From contig JACUUN010000011.1 of the NCBI GenBank assembly GCA_014859265.1, forward strand, positions 1 to 38,125: a stretch of 38,125 nucleotides of DNA, written 5' to 3'. Position numbers and translations under genes: made by a program. This stretch comes from Coriobacteriia bacterium (GTDB taxonomy: Bacteria; Actinomycetota; Coriobacteriia; Anaerosomatales; SLCP01). Shown piece by piece: positions 16,095 through 24,849 of this stretch. Below the pieces are notes generated by a model. The model was not told the DNA's origin. It saw only the letters and a list, made by a program, of their open reading frames with translations, and made no database searches. How positions within the stretch are numbered: position 1 is the stretch's first letter; the number at the start of each line of letters is the position of its first letter.

Positions 16095-18515
16095 CTATTC
16101 TTCACGGGCGACTTCGATGGTCTTAAAGGCCTCCACGACGTCACCCTCCTTGATGTCCTGGAATCCATCGATACTCAGTCCGCACTCGTAGCCGGAGCGG
16201 ACGGTCTTGACGTCGTCCTTGAAGCGCCGGAGCGAGCCCAGCTTGCCTTCGTAGATAACGGTGCCGTCGCGCACCACCCGTACCTGGTCGTCGCGGGATA
16301 TCTCGCCCTCCTGTACGTAGCAGCCTGCGACAACTCCCATCTTCGGCACGCGGAAGAGCTCGCGAATCTCGACCCGCGCGGTGTCCTTCTCGTGGAACTC
16401 CGGAGCGAGCATGCCGACGCGGGCGGCGTTGATGTCCTCGATGGCCTGATAGATGACCCGGTAGAGCCGGATGTCGACGCTCTCCTTCTCGGCGAGCGAC
16501 TTGGCTTTGGGCTCCGGCCGCACGTTGAAGCCGATGATGATTGCATCCGAAGCATCGGCAAGCATGACGTCGGTTTCGGTGATAGCGCCGACAGCCGAGT
16601 GGATGACGTTGATCCGGACCTCGGTCTGATCCATCTTGTCGAGTGCGTCCTTGAGAGCCTCGATCGAACCCTGGACGTCGGCCTTGACCACAAGGTTGAG
16701 ATCCCTGAGCTCACCTTCCTGGATGCGTGCGAACAAGTCATCGAGGGAGACGTGGACCTTCTTATCCTGGGCGAGCAGACGCTGCTTGAGGGCACGCTCT
16801 TCGGCCAGGTTACGCGCGTCACGTTCGTCCGCGAAGATGCGGAACTCGTCTCCCGCGGACGGCACATTGCCGAGGCCGATAATCTCGACCGGATCGGCGG
16901 GCCCAGCGGAGACCACGGTCTCGCCGAGGGGGCTCACCAGGGCGCGGACGCGACCGTGGGTCGTCCCGGCGACGATCGAATCGCCGACGTGTAACGTACC
17001 GCGCTGCACCAGAACGGTGGCCACTGGGCCGCGACCTTTGTCGAGTTTCGCCTCGATGACGATACCTGATGCCGGAGCATTCGGGTTCGCTTTGAGCTCC
17101 AGAACATCCGCCTGGAGCAGGATCATCTCGAGCAGCTCCTGGATGTTCAGCCGCTGCTTTGCCGAGACGTCAACGAAGATGTCAGAACCGCCCCACGCCT
17201 CCGGTACGATCTCGTGCTCGGTCAACTCCTGGCGGACGCGATCCGGGTTCGCTCCGTCCTTGTCGATCTTGTTGACCGCCACGATGATCGGAACGCCAGC
17301 GGCCTTCGCGTGGTGGATTGCCTCGACGGTCTGTGGCATGACGCCGTCATCAGCGGCGACGACGAGCACTGCGACGTCGGTGACCTTCGCACCACGGGCG
17401 CGCATCGCGGTGAACGCCTCGTGTCCCGGGGTGTCGATGAATGTGATCTGCTTGCCGTCGTGGAACACGACGCTCGCACCGATGTGCTGCGTGATGCCCC
17501 CGGCCTCGGTCTCGGCGACGCCCGTCTCGCGGATCGCATCGAGCAGCGAGGTCTTACCGTGGTCGACGTGGCCCATTACGGTCACCACGGGCGAACGCGG
17601 CTCAAGATCCTCGGGAGTATCGTCGAATACGAGACCTGTCTCCTCCTCGGGGCTCACCACGATCACTTCGCGGTCGAGATCGTCCGCGATGAGCTCGACG
17701 ATGTCGCTCATCATCGGCTGGTTGACGGTGAGCGGGGTGCCAAGGAGCATGAGCCGCTTGATAATCTCGGTTGAGGGGATGCCGAGTGCGTCGGCGAACT
17801 CGCCTACGGTGACGCCCTCGGTCACGGTGATGAGCTCCCCGTCGCCAACGGCGACGGGTGTGGTGACCTGTCCTATCTCGGCGACCGCCTCATCAGCGTG
17901 CTTCTGACGCTTCTCCTTGCGCTTCTTGCGCTTGCCTTGCTCGGTTGCCGCGGCGGCTACCGCCTGCTTCGCCTCTTCGATGATGGTCGAACGCGATACC
18001 TCTTCGACCTGTTTGGCCATCTGACGGTACCGGTCTTCTTCGCTCTTCTCGAGGGTGCCGGCCTCCTCCGCCTCTCGCTTCGCGCGCTCGACTGCCTCAA
18101 CGGCGTGGCGCTCTTCCTCGGCTTTGCGGGCGGCCTCTTTGGCGGCGTGCTTCGCGGTCTCCTCGTCCTCTGCAGCGCGACGGGCCTCCTCAGTGATGCG
18201 GGCGGCTTCCTCCCGGCGCGCACGCTCCTGGGCCGCGGCCGCGCGACGGGCATCGTCCTCGGCTTTGCGGGCGGCTTCCTCGGCCTCGCGTTTCGTAATC
18301 TCCTCCGCCTCGGCCTTGAGGCGCTCTTGCTCGAGTGCGGCCTGGCGCTCGGCGATGAGCGGCCCGAGGTCCTTGCGGATCTTGTCGACATACGCCTCGA
18401 CGAGCGTGGAGGCGTGATTCTTTGCAGGTATCTTCATGACCTGGAGCTGCTCGAGCAGCTCCTTGGAGGTCATGCCGAACTCTTTGGCGAGTTCGTGGAC
18501 TCTCATGCTGGGCAT
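16095..18515 (-). CDS. infB: Translation initiation factor IF-2
   Basis: This 806-residue GTPase delivers initiator tRNA to the 30S subunit. The start chosen is ATG at 18515, four bases after the rnpM stop; an ATG nine bases further in is an alternative. An N-terminal IF2_N domain ([21 protein letters not shown]) is followed by a long Ala/Glu/Arg-rich charged helix (about 55-205) and a second IF2_N module. The G domain has GHVDHGKT (315-322), [20 protein letters not shown] and SAK. Domains II, III and IV follow to the end. The Bacillus ylxQ gene, normally between rnpM and infB, is absent. Confidence 0.98.
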   Translation of the reverse strand: MPSMRVHELAKEFGMTSKELLEQLQVMKIPAKNHASTLVEAYVDKIRKDLGPLIAERQAALEQERLKAEAEEITKREAEEAARKAEDDARRAAAAQERARREEAARITEEARRAAEDEETAKHAAKEAARKAEEERHAVEAVERAKREAEEAGTLEKSEEDRYRQMAKQVEEVSRSTIIEEAKQAVAAAATEQGKRKKRKEKRQKHADEAVAEIGQVTTPVAVGDGELITVTEGVTVGEFADALGIPSTEIIKRLMLLGTPLTVNQPMMSDIVELIADDLDREVIVVSPEEETGLVFDDTPEDLEPRSPVVTVMGHVDHGKTSLLDAIRETGVAETEAGGITQHIGASVVFHDGKQITFIDTPGHEAFTAMRARGAKVTDVAVLVVAADDGVMPQTVEAIHHAKAAGVPIIVAVNKIDKDGANPDRVRQELTEHEIVPEAWGGSDIFVDVSAKQRLNIQELLEMILLQADVLELKANPNAPASGIVIEAKLDKGRGPVATVLVQRGTLHVGDSIVAGTTHGRVRALVSPLGETVVSAGPADPVEIIGLGNVPSAGDEFRIFADERDARNLAEERALKQRLLAQDKKVHVSLDDLFARIQEGELRDLNLVVKADVQGSIEALKDALDKMDQTEVRINVIHSAVGAITETDVMLADASDAIIIGFNVRPEPKAKSLAEKESVDIRLYRVIYQAIEDINAARVGMLAPEFHEKDTARVEIRELFRVPKMGVVAGCYVQEGEISRDDQVRVVRDGTVIYEGKLGSLRRFKDDVKTVRSGYECGLSIDGFQDIKEGDVVEAFKTIEVAREE

Positions 18516-18519
18516 GCGT

Positions 18520-18822
18520 TCACCGTCCTTGCTGCGAGGTTGCCGCATCGGCGAGCAGTGCCTCGAGGTCTCGTCTCAATCGGTCTAGGTCGTCGTCGTG
18601 CAAGTGGACACGCAGTGCAGGGTCGAACCTCCGCCGGCCGGCTGCTGCGTCGAAACACTCGACGCTCGGGCAGACGTACGCACCCCGGCCATTCACCTTC
18701 CCCGTAGGGTCGAGCTCGATGTGGCCATCGCTTGTGCGCACGATACGCACGAGGGCGCGCTTATCGTCAGCGCGACCGCATCCAACGCAGGTTCGCGTCG
18801 GCATCTTGCGGGTGCGTGTCAC
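18520..18822 (-). CDS. rnpM: YlxR/RnpM family RNA-binding protein
   Basis: This is a 100-residue protein of the DUF448 family. The signature TCVGCG (11-16) and [12 protein letters not shown] (45-56) provide four cysteines, and the core reads LVRIVR then [14 protein letters not shown]. In Bacillus this protein has been reported to bind and modulate RNase P, hence the name RnpM. The start is GTG at 18822, overlapping the nusA stop by four bases; an internal ATG six codons on is possible. The position between nusA and infB is typical. Confidence 0.93.
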   Translation of the reverse strand: MTRTRKMPTRTCVGCGRADDKRALVRIVRTSDGHIELDPTGKVNGRGAYVCPSVECFDAAAGRRRFDPALRVHLHDDDLDRLRRDLEALLADAATSQQGR

Positions 18823-19964
18823 GTGTTAGCACCCTCCTTCTGGTGGATGCCACAGTAGACGCTTCCGGGGCGCGCTTTGTTGCGGCAGCGGAGCCCGGAG
18901 CTCGTCACGGCGACGCAGCGTCCGTCGGTCTCCTCCTCGGGAGTCGTACCCTCGGCTGCGGCCACCTGCGCGGCTAGACCAGCCTCTGCGGCCTGCGCCT
19001 GACTCTTGATGTCGATTCTCCAGCCGGTGAGCTTCGCGGCGAGCCGGGCGTTTTGGCCCTCCTTGCCGATGGCCAGCGAGAGTTGGTCCTCGGGCACGAT
19101 GACCGTGGCGATGTGGTTCTGCTCGTCGATGAGCACCGTAGTGACCTTCGCGGGCGAGATGGCGTTCGCAACGTAGGAGGCGGGCTCTTCAGCCCAGGGG
19201 ATGACGTCGATGCGCTCTCCGCGCAACTCGCTCACGATCATGCGGACGCGGCTACCCTTCGGGCCCACGCATGCGCCAACCGGGTCGAGCCCGGACTCGC
19301 GGCTCGACACCGCTACTTTCGAGCGCATGCCGGGCTCGCGCGCGACGCTCTTGATTTCAACGATCCCGTCGTAGATTTCCGGTACCTCGAGCTCGAAGAG
19401 ACGGCGGATCAGTCCCGGGTGGGTGCGGGAGACGACGATCGATGGCTCGGTCGACGTCTTGCGAACCTCGATGATATAGGCCTTCAGGCGCTGGTTGTGG
19501 TCGTAGCGCTCGTTTGGGGGCTGCTCGGCCGGTGGCAGCAGCGCCTCAACACCCTCGCGAAGCTTGATGAGGGTGTAGCGGCTGTCTGACTGCTGAACCG
19601 TGCCGGTCACACTCTCCCCGACGCGGTCCGAGTACTCCTCGTAGATCTTTTCGCGTTCCGCCTCGCGGATCGATGACATGATGACGTTCTTGGCCGCTTG
19701 TGCTGCGATTCGAGAAACGTCCGCGGGGGTGATGTCGTGCTCCTCGAACTCAGGCTCCTCTTCGGTGCCCCCGATAGGGATGAGCTCGTAGACGTAGATA
19801 CGGCCGGTCTCCCGGTCGATAGCGACCCGCGTGTCGTTCTCAAGGTCGAGTATGCGACGGTAGGTGGTAGCAAGCTGCTGCTCCAGCCTGTCGAGTATCT
19901 CGTACTCGTCGATGTTCTTCTCGCGCGCCAGCTGGCGCAACGCCTCCATGAGTTCAGAGCTCAT
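18819..19964 (-). CDS. nusA: Transcription factor NusA with Cys3His C-terminal tail
   Basis: This 381-residue factor controls pausing, termination and antitermination of RNA polymerase. The N-terminal polymerase-binding domain covers about 1-110, S1 about 115-182, KH1 about 200-275 ([20 protein letters not shown]) and KH2 about 276-322 ([21 protein letters not shown]). The KH2 end is followed by a linker and a short domain with C350, C360, C371 and H374 (C-x9-C-x10-C-x2-H). This is the pattern of small zinc-binding DUF5763-like knuckles and is not part of usual NusA proteins known to me. The start ATG at 19964 overlaps rimP by four bases. Confidence 0.97.
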   Translation of the reverse strand: MSSELMEALRQLAREKNIDEYEILDRLEQQLATTYRRILDLENDTRVAIDRETGRIYVYELIPIGGTEEEPEFEEHDITPADVSRIAAQAAKNVIMSSIREAEREKIYEEYSDRVGESVTGTVQQSDSRYTLIKLREGVEALLPPAEQPPNERYDHNQRLKAYIIEVRKTSTEPSIVVSRTHPGLIRRLFELEVPEIYDGIVEIKSVAREPGMRSKVAVSSRESGLDPVGACVGPKGSRVRMIVSELRGERIDVIPWAEEPASYVANAISPAKVTTVLIDEQNHIATVIVPEDQLSLAIGKEGQNARLAAKLTGWRIDIKSQAQAAEAGLAAQVAAAEGTTPEEETDGRCVAVTSSGLRCRNKARPGSVYCGIHQKEGANT

Positions 19965-20449
19965 CGCTCACAACCGCCTTTCGCCTGCTCGAAGTCCACC
20001 TCGCCCTTCAGCCGCGCGTTGCGCACGTTGCCGAAGGGAATGCGGACGGGTTCTCCGTCTACGTCCAGGACCACCACGTCATCCTGGACACTCTCGATGG
20101 TGCCGGTGAATCTCGTACGCCCGTCTATCGGGCGGGTCCTGAGCGTCGCCGTGGATCCTGCGAACCGCTCGAAGTCAGCCAGTTTGCGCAGCGGCCGGTC
20201 GATACCGGGCGACGACACCTCGAGAGTGTAGGGCCCGTCGAACGGTTCGGTCTCGTCAAGGAGCGCGGAGACCCACTCGTTGGCCTCGCATATCTCATCG
20301 AGCCCGATACCGCCGTCCCGGTCGAGGTAGACGCGGAGGATCGGCTGTGCGTGGGCACCTGCAAGCTCAACAGCGACGAGTTCAAGCTCGTGGCTGATGG
20401 CAGCGGGCGCGAGCGCGGCTTCCAGGCGCGCTTCGAGTTCCGTTGTCAC
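19961..20449 (-). CDS. rimP: Ribosome maturation factor RimP
   Basis: This 162-residue DUF150 protein is needed for 30S subunit maturation. Motifs are LVAVELAG, ILRVYLDRDGGIGLDEI and LEVSSPGIDRPLRKLADFERF, followed by the SH3-like C-terminal domain. The start is GTG at 20449 with a perfect AAGGAGGT (20457-20464) seven bases upstream. It heads the rimP-nusA-rnpM-infB group. Its 5' side carries a likely promoter and a terminator-like hairpin, so this operon is probably controlled by attenuation. Confidence 0.96.
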   Translation of the reverse strand: MTTELEARLEAALAPAAISHELELVAVELAGAHAQPILRVYLDRDGGIGLDEICEANEWVSALLDETEPFDGPYTLEVSSPGIDRPLRKLADFERFAGSTATLRTRPIDGRTRFTGTIESVQDDVVVLDVDGEPVRIPFGNVRNARLKGEVDFEQAKGGCER

Positions 20450-20471
20450 TTCACCGACCTCCTTCCAGACG

Positions 20472-20496
20472 AAAAGAAGCGGGGGTTACCCACTTC
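20472..20496 (-). terminator. Terminator-like hairpin in the rimP leader (candidate attenuator)
   Basis: On the minus strand GAAGTGGG and CCCGCTTC pair over 8 bp (one G-U) around TAACC, then TTTT. It lies between the likely rimP promoter (20524-20552) and the rimP ribosome site (20457-20464), with only seven bases between T-run and ribosome site. That position suggests premature termination control rather than the end of an operon. NusA, encoded in the same operon, could act on it (inference). Confidence 0.6.
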
Positions 20497-20523
20497 TCGC
20501 AGGACACGCTGTAGACCTCGATG

Positions 20524-20552
20524 ATTCTACCACACCGTTCAGCGCGGAAGAA
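20524..20552 (-). promoter_or_regulatory. Promoter for the rimP-nusA-infB operon
   Basis: On the minus strand a weak -35 TTCTTC (20552-20547) is followed by 17 bases and TAGAAT (20529-20524), extended by TGG just upstream. The local sequence TGTGGTAGAAT matches the class seen before rpsO and rpsB. It lies directly after the proS terminator-like hairpin. Confidence 0.6.
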
Positions 20553-20577
20553 CCTGCGGATTGGTCCCGCCGCAGGT
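20552..20577 (-). terminator. Terminator-like hairpin downstream of proS
   Basis: On the minus strand ACCTGCGG and CCGCAGGT form a perfect 8-bp stem around a 10-base loop, then TTCTTCC. It lies 32 bases after the proS stop and just before the rimP promoter. The T-tract is broken, so termination may be partial. Confidence 0.55.
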
Positions 20578-20609
20578 CGAAAACGAGGACTGCCCACGGG
20601 GAAAGCCGA

Positions 20610-22337
20610 TCAGCGGTAGCGGGAGCGCTCCTCGGCGATGCGCGACGCGAGTGTCTCGACGAGTGCATCGATTGCGACCTCTGTTCGCTCTCCCGTCGAC
20701 CGCTCCTTGAGTTCAACGACGCCAGCGGCGACACCGCGCTTCCCAATCACGACCTGATACGGATAGCCGACGAGGTCCGCATCGGCGAACTTCACACCGG
20801 CCCGTTCGTCCCTATCGTCGATAAGCACCTCCACACCGGACTCAGCAAGTCGGCGCCAGAGCTCGTCGGCGACCGGCCAGACCGTGTCGTCATCGACGGA
20901 GAGCGGGACAACCGCAACCTCGAGAGGAGCGACCGATATCGGCCATACGATGCCGGAGTCGTCGTGGTGCTGCTCGATGACCGCGGCAAGCGAACGTGTG
21001 ATGCCGACCCCGTAGCAGCCCATGACGAAGGGGCGCTCGGTACCGTCCTCGGCCGTGAAGGTAGCGCTGAGGGATTCGGAGTACTTCGTTCCGAGCTGGA
21101 ATACCTGGCTGACTTCGATACCCCGCGCGCTTCGCAGCACGCCGCCGCACACCGGACAGCCATCGCCTGGTTCTGCGACGACCAGGTCGGCCCAGAGGTC
21201 GACCTCAAAGTCACGACCGGGCATAGCACCGATGAGATGGTAGTCGTTCTCGTTCGCGCCGATCCCCCACGCTACCTCCTCGTGGAGCGAGAGGTCGGCA
21301 ACGACCAAAGTGCCCTCGGGCGGTGACACGGGGCCGAGGGAACCGCGGGGGATGCTGTACGCGGCGAAATCCTCGTCTCCGAGGAGCTCGACTCCGGAGA
21401 CCGCACGCAAGGCCTTCAAGGGGTTGAGCTCCCGGTTCCCCGGCACGCAGAAGTATACGAGCATTCCGTTCGGCGTCTTGCCGGCCATCGTCTTGACGGT
21501 ATCGTGCTCTGGGATGGCAAGGAACTGCGAAAGCTCGGCGATGGTACGGATGCCGGGCGTGTGGACGCGCTCCATCGGGCGCGGTTCGGTGATGCCAGAC
21601 GTCTGCGGTACGACGGTGCCTGCCGCCTCGATGTTTGCGGCCCACCCGCACTCGCAGTAGACGAGCGCAGCCTCCCCGGTGTCGGCGAGTGCCATGAACT
21701 CAGTGGTGACTGAGCCGCCGATCTGCCCAGAGTCGGCCTCGACCGGGCGGAATGTGAGACCGAGACGCTCGCAGATGCGCCCGTACGCGCGCGCCTGATC
21801 GTCGTAGTGCTCCTGCAGCGACTCCTGGGAGTCGTGGAAGGAGTAGGCATCCTTCATGATGAACTCCCGTCCGCGGAGCAAGCCGAAGCGGGGACGCATC
21901 TCGTCGCGGAACTTCAGGTTGATCTGGTAGAGGGAGAGCGGCAGGTCGCGATAGGAGCGCACCTCTCCACGGACGAGAGCGGTGATGATCTCCTCATGGG
22001 TCGGGCCGAGGCAGAACTCCCGACCCTGGCGGTCGCTCAGGCGCGCGAGTTCGGGACCGTATGCCTCCCATCGCCCGGACTCCTGCCAGAGTTCGGCGGG
22101 CTGCACGAAGGGCAGAAGGAGCTCCTGCGAGCCGATCGCGTCCATCTCCTCACGGACGATCTGCTCGATCTTGCGCACGCTGCGCCACCCGAGAGGGAGG
22201 AACGTGTAGATGCCGGCGGCCGCCTTGCGGATCATGCCGGCCCTCAGCAGTAGGCGGTGCGAGGCGATCTCTGCCTCGGTCGGATCCTCCTTCAGCGTCG
22301 GGACGTGAAGGTTGCTCATGCGCAGCGCGACGGTCAT
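20610..22337 (-). CDS. proS: Prolyl-tRNA synthetase (bacterial type with editing domain)
   Basis: This 575-residue class II synthetase charges tRNA-Pro. Motif 2 lies at about 143-168 (FRDEMRPRFGLLRGREF, then IMKDAYSFHD). Motif 3 is GCYGVGITRSLAAVIEQHHDD (about 440). Between them (about 240-400) is the YbaK-like insertion that deacylates Ala-tRNA-Pro, as in long bacterial ProS. The C-terminal anticodon-binding domain ends the protein. The start is ATG at 22337, with GAGAGA upstream; a second ATG six codons on lacks a ribosome site. In Bacillus proS follows rasP and precedes polC; here polC is missing and ispG intervenes. Confidence 0.97.
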   Translation of the reverse strand: MTVALRMSNLHVPTLKEDPTEAEIASHRLLLRAGMIRKAAAGIYTFLPLGWRSVRKIEQIVREEMDAIGSQELLLPFVQPAELWQESGRWEAYGPELARLSDRQGREFCLGPTHEEIITALVRGEVRSYRDLPLSLYQINLKFRDEMRPRFGLLRGREFIMKDAYSFHDSQESLQEHYDDQARAYGRICERLGLTFRPVEADSGQIGGSVTTEFMALADTGEAALVYCECGWAANIEAAGTVVPQTSGITEPRPMERVHTPGIRTIAELSQFLAIPEHDTVKTMAGKTPNGMLVYFCVPGNRELNPLKALRAVSGVELLGDEDFAAYSIPRGSLGPVSPPEGTLVVADLSLHEEVAWGIGANENDYHLIGAMPGRDFEVDLWADLVVAEPGDGCPVCGGVLRSARGIEVSQVFQLGTKYSESLSATFTAEDGTERPFVMGCYGVGITRSLAAVIEQHHDDSGIVWPISVAPLEVAVVPLSVDDDTVWPVADELWRRLAESGVEVLIDDRDERAGVKFADADLVGYPYQVVIGKRGVAAGVVELKERSTGERTEVAIDALVETLASRIAEERSRYR

Positions 22338-22435
22338 GGGGTTCTCTCGCTTCCGATACGTCAGGGTTCGGCAACAACGTCATCGGCGTCGGGTGACAGG
22401 ATAGCGCATACCAACAATACCGAGTGTGGTGCGAG

Positions 22436-23491
22436 CTACCCCTCCAGGGCGTCGATCTCCTCCATGAGCGCATCGACGATCTCGTCCTCGCGCACCTTGC
22501 GCAGTGGGCGCCCCTTCGCGAATACCATGCCGACCCCCTTGCCTGCGGCGACACCGATGTCGGCCTCGCGTGCCTCGCCCGGACCGTTGACTACGCACCC
22601 CATCACCGCCACCTTCAAGCCACAGCGTCGGCCGCGCAAGCGTCGCTCGACTTCGGTGGCGATGGGTATCAGGTCGATTTCACACCGGCCACAGGTGGGA
22701 CAGCTCACCAACTCGGGGTTGCGGCGCCGCAGATCGAGAGCGGCGAGTATCTCCCAGCCGACCAGCACCTCGTCGACGGGATCTGCGGTCAGTGAGACCC
22801 GAAGGGTGTCCCCGATGCCTTCCGCCAGCAGAATACCGAGTCCGACGCTCGACTTCACCGTGCCGGCGAGCGAGGTGCCGGCCTCGGTCACACCGATGTG
22901 CAGCGGATAGGGTAGCTGCTCGGCCAGCGCACGATACGCGTCGATGGTCGATGCCACACTCGATGCCTTGGCGGAGACGACGATGTCCTCGAAACCGCGA
23001 CTCTCGAAGTGTTCGCAGAAGCTCACCGCACTAGCCACCAGCTTGTCCGCGAGTGGCCAGTCACGGTCGCGATACTGCTCGGCCAGCGATCCTGCGTTCA
23101 CGCCGATTCGAATGGGGATGCCTGCTTCGCTCGCCGCCTCGATGACCGCATCAACCCGGTCAAGCGAGCCGATGTTGCCCGGATTGATGCGGAGCTTCGA
23201 AGCCCCCCGGCGGGCGGCTTCGATAGCCAGGGTGTGATCGAAGTGCACGTCGGCGACGACCGGGATCGGGGATGCGACGCATACGGCCTCGAATCCGTCG
23301 AGGGCGTCGGCACGCGGGATGGCGACCCGAACGATCTCGCACCCGGCATCGGCGAGCGCGAACACCTGGTCGAGCGTCGCCCCAGAATCACGCGTGTCGG
23401 TGGTGGTCATAGACTGCACCGTGACGGGCGCACAACCTCCGACAGGCACCCCTCCGGCCATGACAGGTCGGGTCTCGCGCCTCTCGAGCAT
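22436..23491 (-). CDS. ispG: 4-hydroxy-3-methylbut-2-enyl diphosphate synthase (flavodoxin/ferredoxin)
   Basis: This 351-residue iron-sulfur enzyme performs the sixth step of the MEP isoprenoid pathway. The [4Fe-4S] ligands are C264 and C267 (SCPTCGRC) and C299 with nearby Glu306 (MGCVVNGPGEA). An extra Cys at 270 is not a canonical ligand. TIM-barrel motifs SMTTTDTRD (27-35), LRINPGNIG and IRIGVNAGSL are clear. The start ATG at 23491 has GGAGG seven bases upstream. It shares the pathway with dxr two genes upstream and feeds uppS. The 98-bp gap to proS contains no feature I can support. Confidence 0.97.
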   Translation of the reverse strand: MLERRETRPVMAGGVPVGGCAPVTVQSMTTTDTRDSGATLDQVFALADAGCEIVRVAIPRADALDGFEAVCVASPIPVVADVHFDHTLAIEAARRGASKLRINPGNIGSLDRVDAVIEAASEAGIPIRIGVNAGSLAEQYRDRDWPLADKLVASAVSFCEHFESRGFEDIVVSAKASSVASTIDAYRALAEQLPYPLHIGVTEAGTSLAGTVKSSVGLGILLAEGIGDTLRVSLTADPVDEVLVGWEILAALDLRRRNPELVSCPTCGRCEIDLIPIATEVERRLRGRRCGLKVAVMGCVVNGPGEAREADIGVAAGKGVGMVFAKGRPLRKVREDEIVDALMEEIDALEG

Positions 23492-23508
23492 TTGCCGGCC
23501 TCCTCGGT

Positions 23509-24774
23509 TCAGTTCTGGATGAAGTACCGCACCACGTCAGCGTACATGAGGTATCCGATGAGCGAGAAGAGCACCACGGCCCCGGACAGGCTGAGGCCGA
23601 GCGAGAAGCGGCGACTGAGCGGGCGGCCGGTCACGGCCTCCACTATCTCGAGGGCGATCTTGCCTCCGTCGAGGGGCGGTATCGGCAGGATGTTCATCAC
23701 GCCGAGAGAGAGCGAAAGCAGCGCGACGATCCAGGCGTAGTTCAGAGGTCCCATACGCGCTGCCGCGGCCACCTCGACCGTAATGCCGACAATGCTGCGA
23801 GCGCCCTCCACCGACTCCTGGAAAGTCTCAGGCGAGAAGAACCTCCCGATTGCCACGAACACCATGCCGGTGAGGCGAACGCTCTCGATGGCCGCCTCGC
23901 CTATCGAGGGGTCAATGTGTTCTACGTCCGAGATGACGCCGATGACCGGCGTGCCCTGCTCGGACTCTCCGACGACCACCTCTGCGGTGCGGAACTCGCC
24001 GTTACGCACGAAACCAACTTCGATACGGTCGCCGGGCTGACGCAATGCGACCTCGCGGGTGAGCATCATCCAGTCGTCGATCTCTTTCTCCCCTATGGAG
24101 GCGATGCGGTCACCAGGCTGAAGTCCGGCTTGATCCGCGCCGGAGTCCGGCTGGACATCGTAGAGAGTGAGCGACTGGGTGTAGTAGCCCCATACGCCGA
24201 GAACGACCGTGAAGACGAGAAGGGCAGTGAACAGGTTGGTAAGCACGCCCATAGAGAGGAGCGTGATGCGCTTGGGCTTTGAGAGCGCCCGGTACGTCAC
24301 CGAGCGGGCGTGGTCGAGAAGAACAGTCGCTTCGGTGTCCGTATCCGCCTCGAGGGTGGCGAGGTAAGAGATCTCGTCATCGACGGCCGGAACGAGCGCG
24401 CCCCAGTCCGCGAGGGTTGCGAGAAGTGTGGACGCGCGTTCGACGTCAACGCCGATGTCGGCAGCGAGCCGATTCGCATCGGTGCGTCTTGCAAGGGTCG
24501 CCGTCCTCAGCGCGGGTGCCAGAAGATCGTCCTCGAGGCCCGGCTCCATCCCGGCAATGCGCACGTATCCTCCGAGCGGGATTGCCGTGATGCCGAACGC
24601 AGTTCCGTTCCGCTTGCTGCGGAACCTGATTGCGGGACCAGGAAGCCCGACCATGAACTCGTGAACCTTCACACCGAAGGCACGGGCGGCGAGGAAGTGC
24701 CCGCCCTCGTGCAGCACGACAAGGATGGAGAAGGTCACAACACCCCAGAGGATGGTGGATATGGCGTCCGGCAT
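23509..24774 (-). CDS. rseP: RseP/RasP-type site-2 membrane metalloprotease
   Basis: This 421-residue intramembrane zinc protease is expected to cut anti-sigma factors or signal-peptide remnants. The zinc motif HEGGH is at 22-26 in the first membrane helix; the third ligand Asp369 lies in NILPIPPLDGGK in a later helix. A PDZ domain spans about 200-290 (GADQAGLQPGDRIASIG). Between helices 1 and 2, residues about 77-165 form a charged helical insert that looks like a winged helix (RLAADIGVDVERASTLLATL, then ADWGALVP). The helix after it has NLFTALLVF where NP-x-x-x is common. The start is ATG at 24774. It lies between dxr and ispG. Confidence 0.94.
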   Translation of the reverse strand: MPDAISTILWGVVTFSILVVLHEGGHFLAARAFGVKVHEFMVGLPGPAIRFRSKRNGTAFGITAIPLGGYVRIAGMEPGLEDDLLAPALRTATLARRTDANRLAADIGVDVERASTLLATLADWGALVPAVDDEISYLATLEADTDTEATVLLDHARSVTYRALSKPKRITLLSMGVLTNLFTALLVFTVVLGVWGYYTQSLTLYDVQPDSGADQAGLQPGDRIASIGEKEIDDWMMLTREVALRQPGDRIEVGFVRNGEFRTAEVVVGESEQGTPVIGVISDVEHIDPSIGEAAIESVRLTGMVFVAIGRFFSPETFQESVEGARSIVGITVEVAAAARMGPLNYAWIVALLSLSLGVMNILPIPPLDGGKIALEIVEAVTGRPLSRRFSLGLSLSGAVVLFSLIGYLMYADVVRYFIQN

Positions 24775-24849
24775 GGGTCCTCTCTCAGGTCCACTAGGCG
24801 GTGTGGGCGTGGTCAGGACAAGTGCAAAGAGCGCGCCAGCGGTGCAACG

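Noticed and set aside
22338-22435. Possible promoter before proS's neighbour gap (TATCCT, TTGTTG)
   Set aside because: The elements are not at workable spacing and lie after ispG starts its own message; no consistent promoter could be built.
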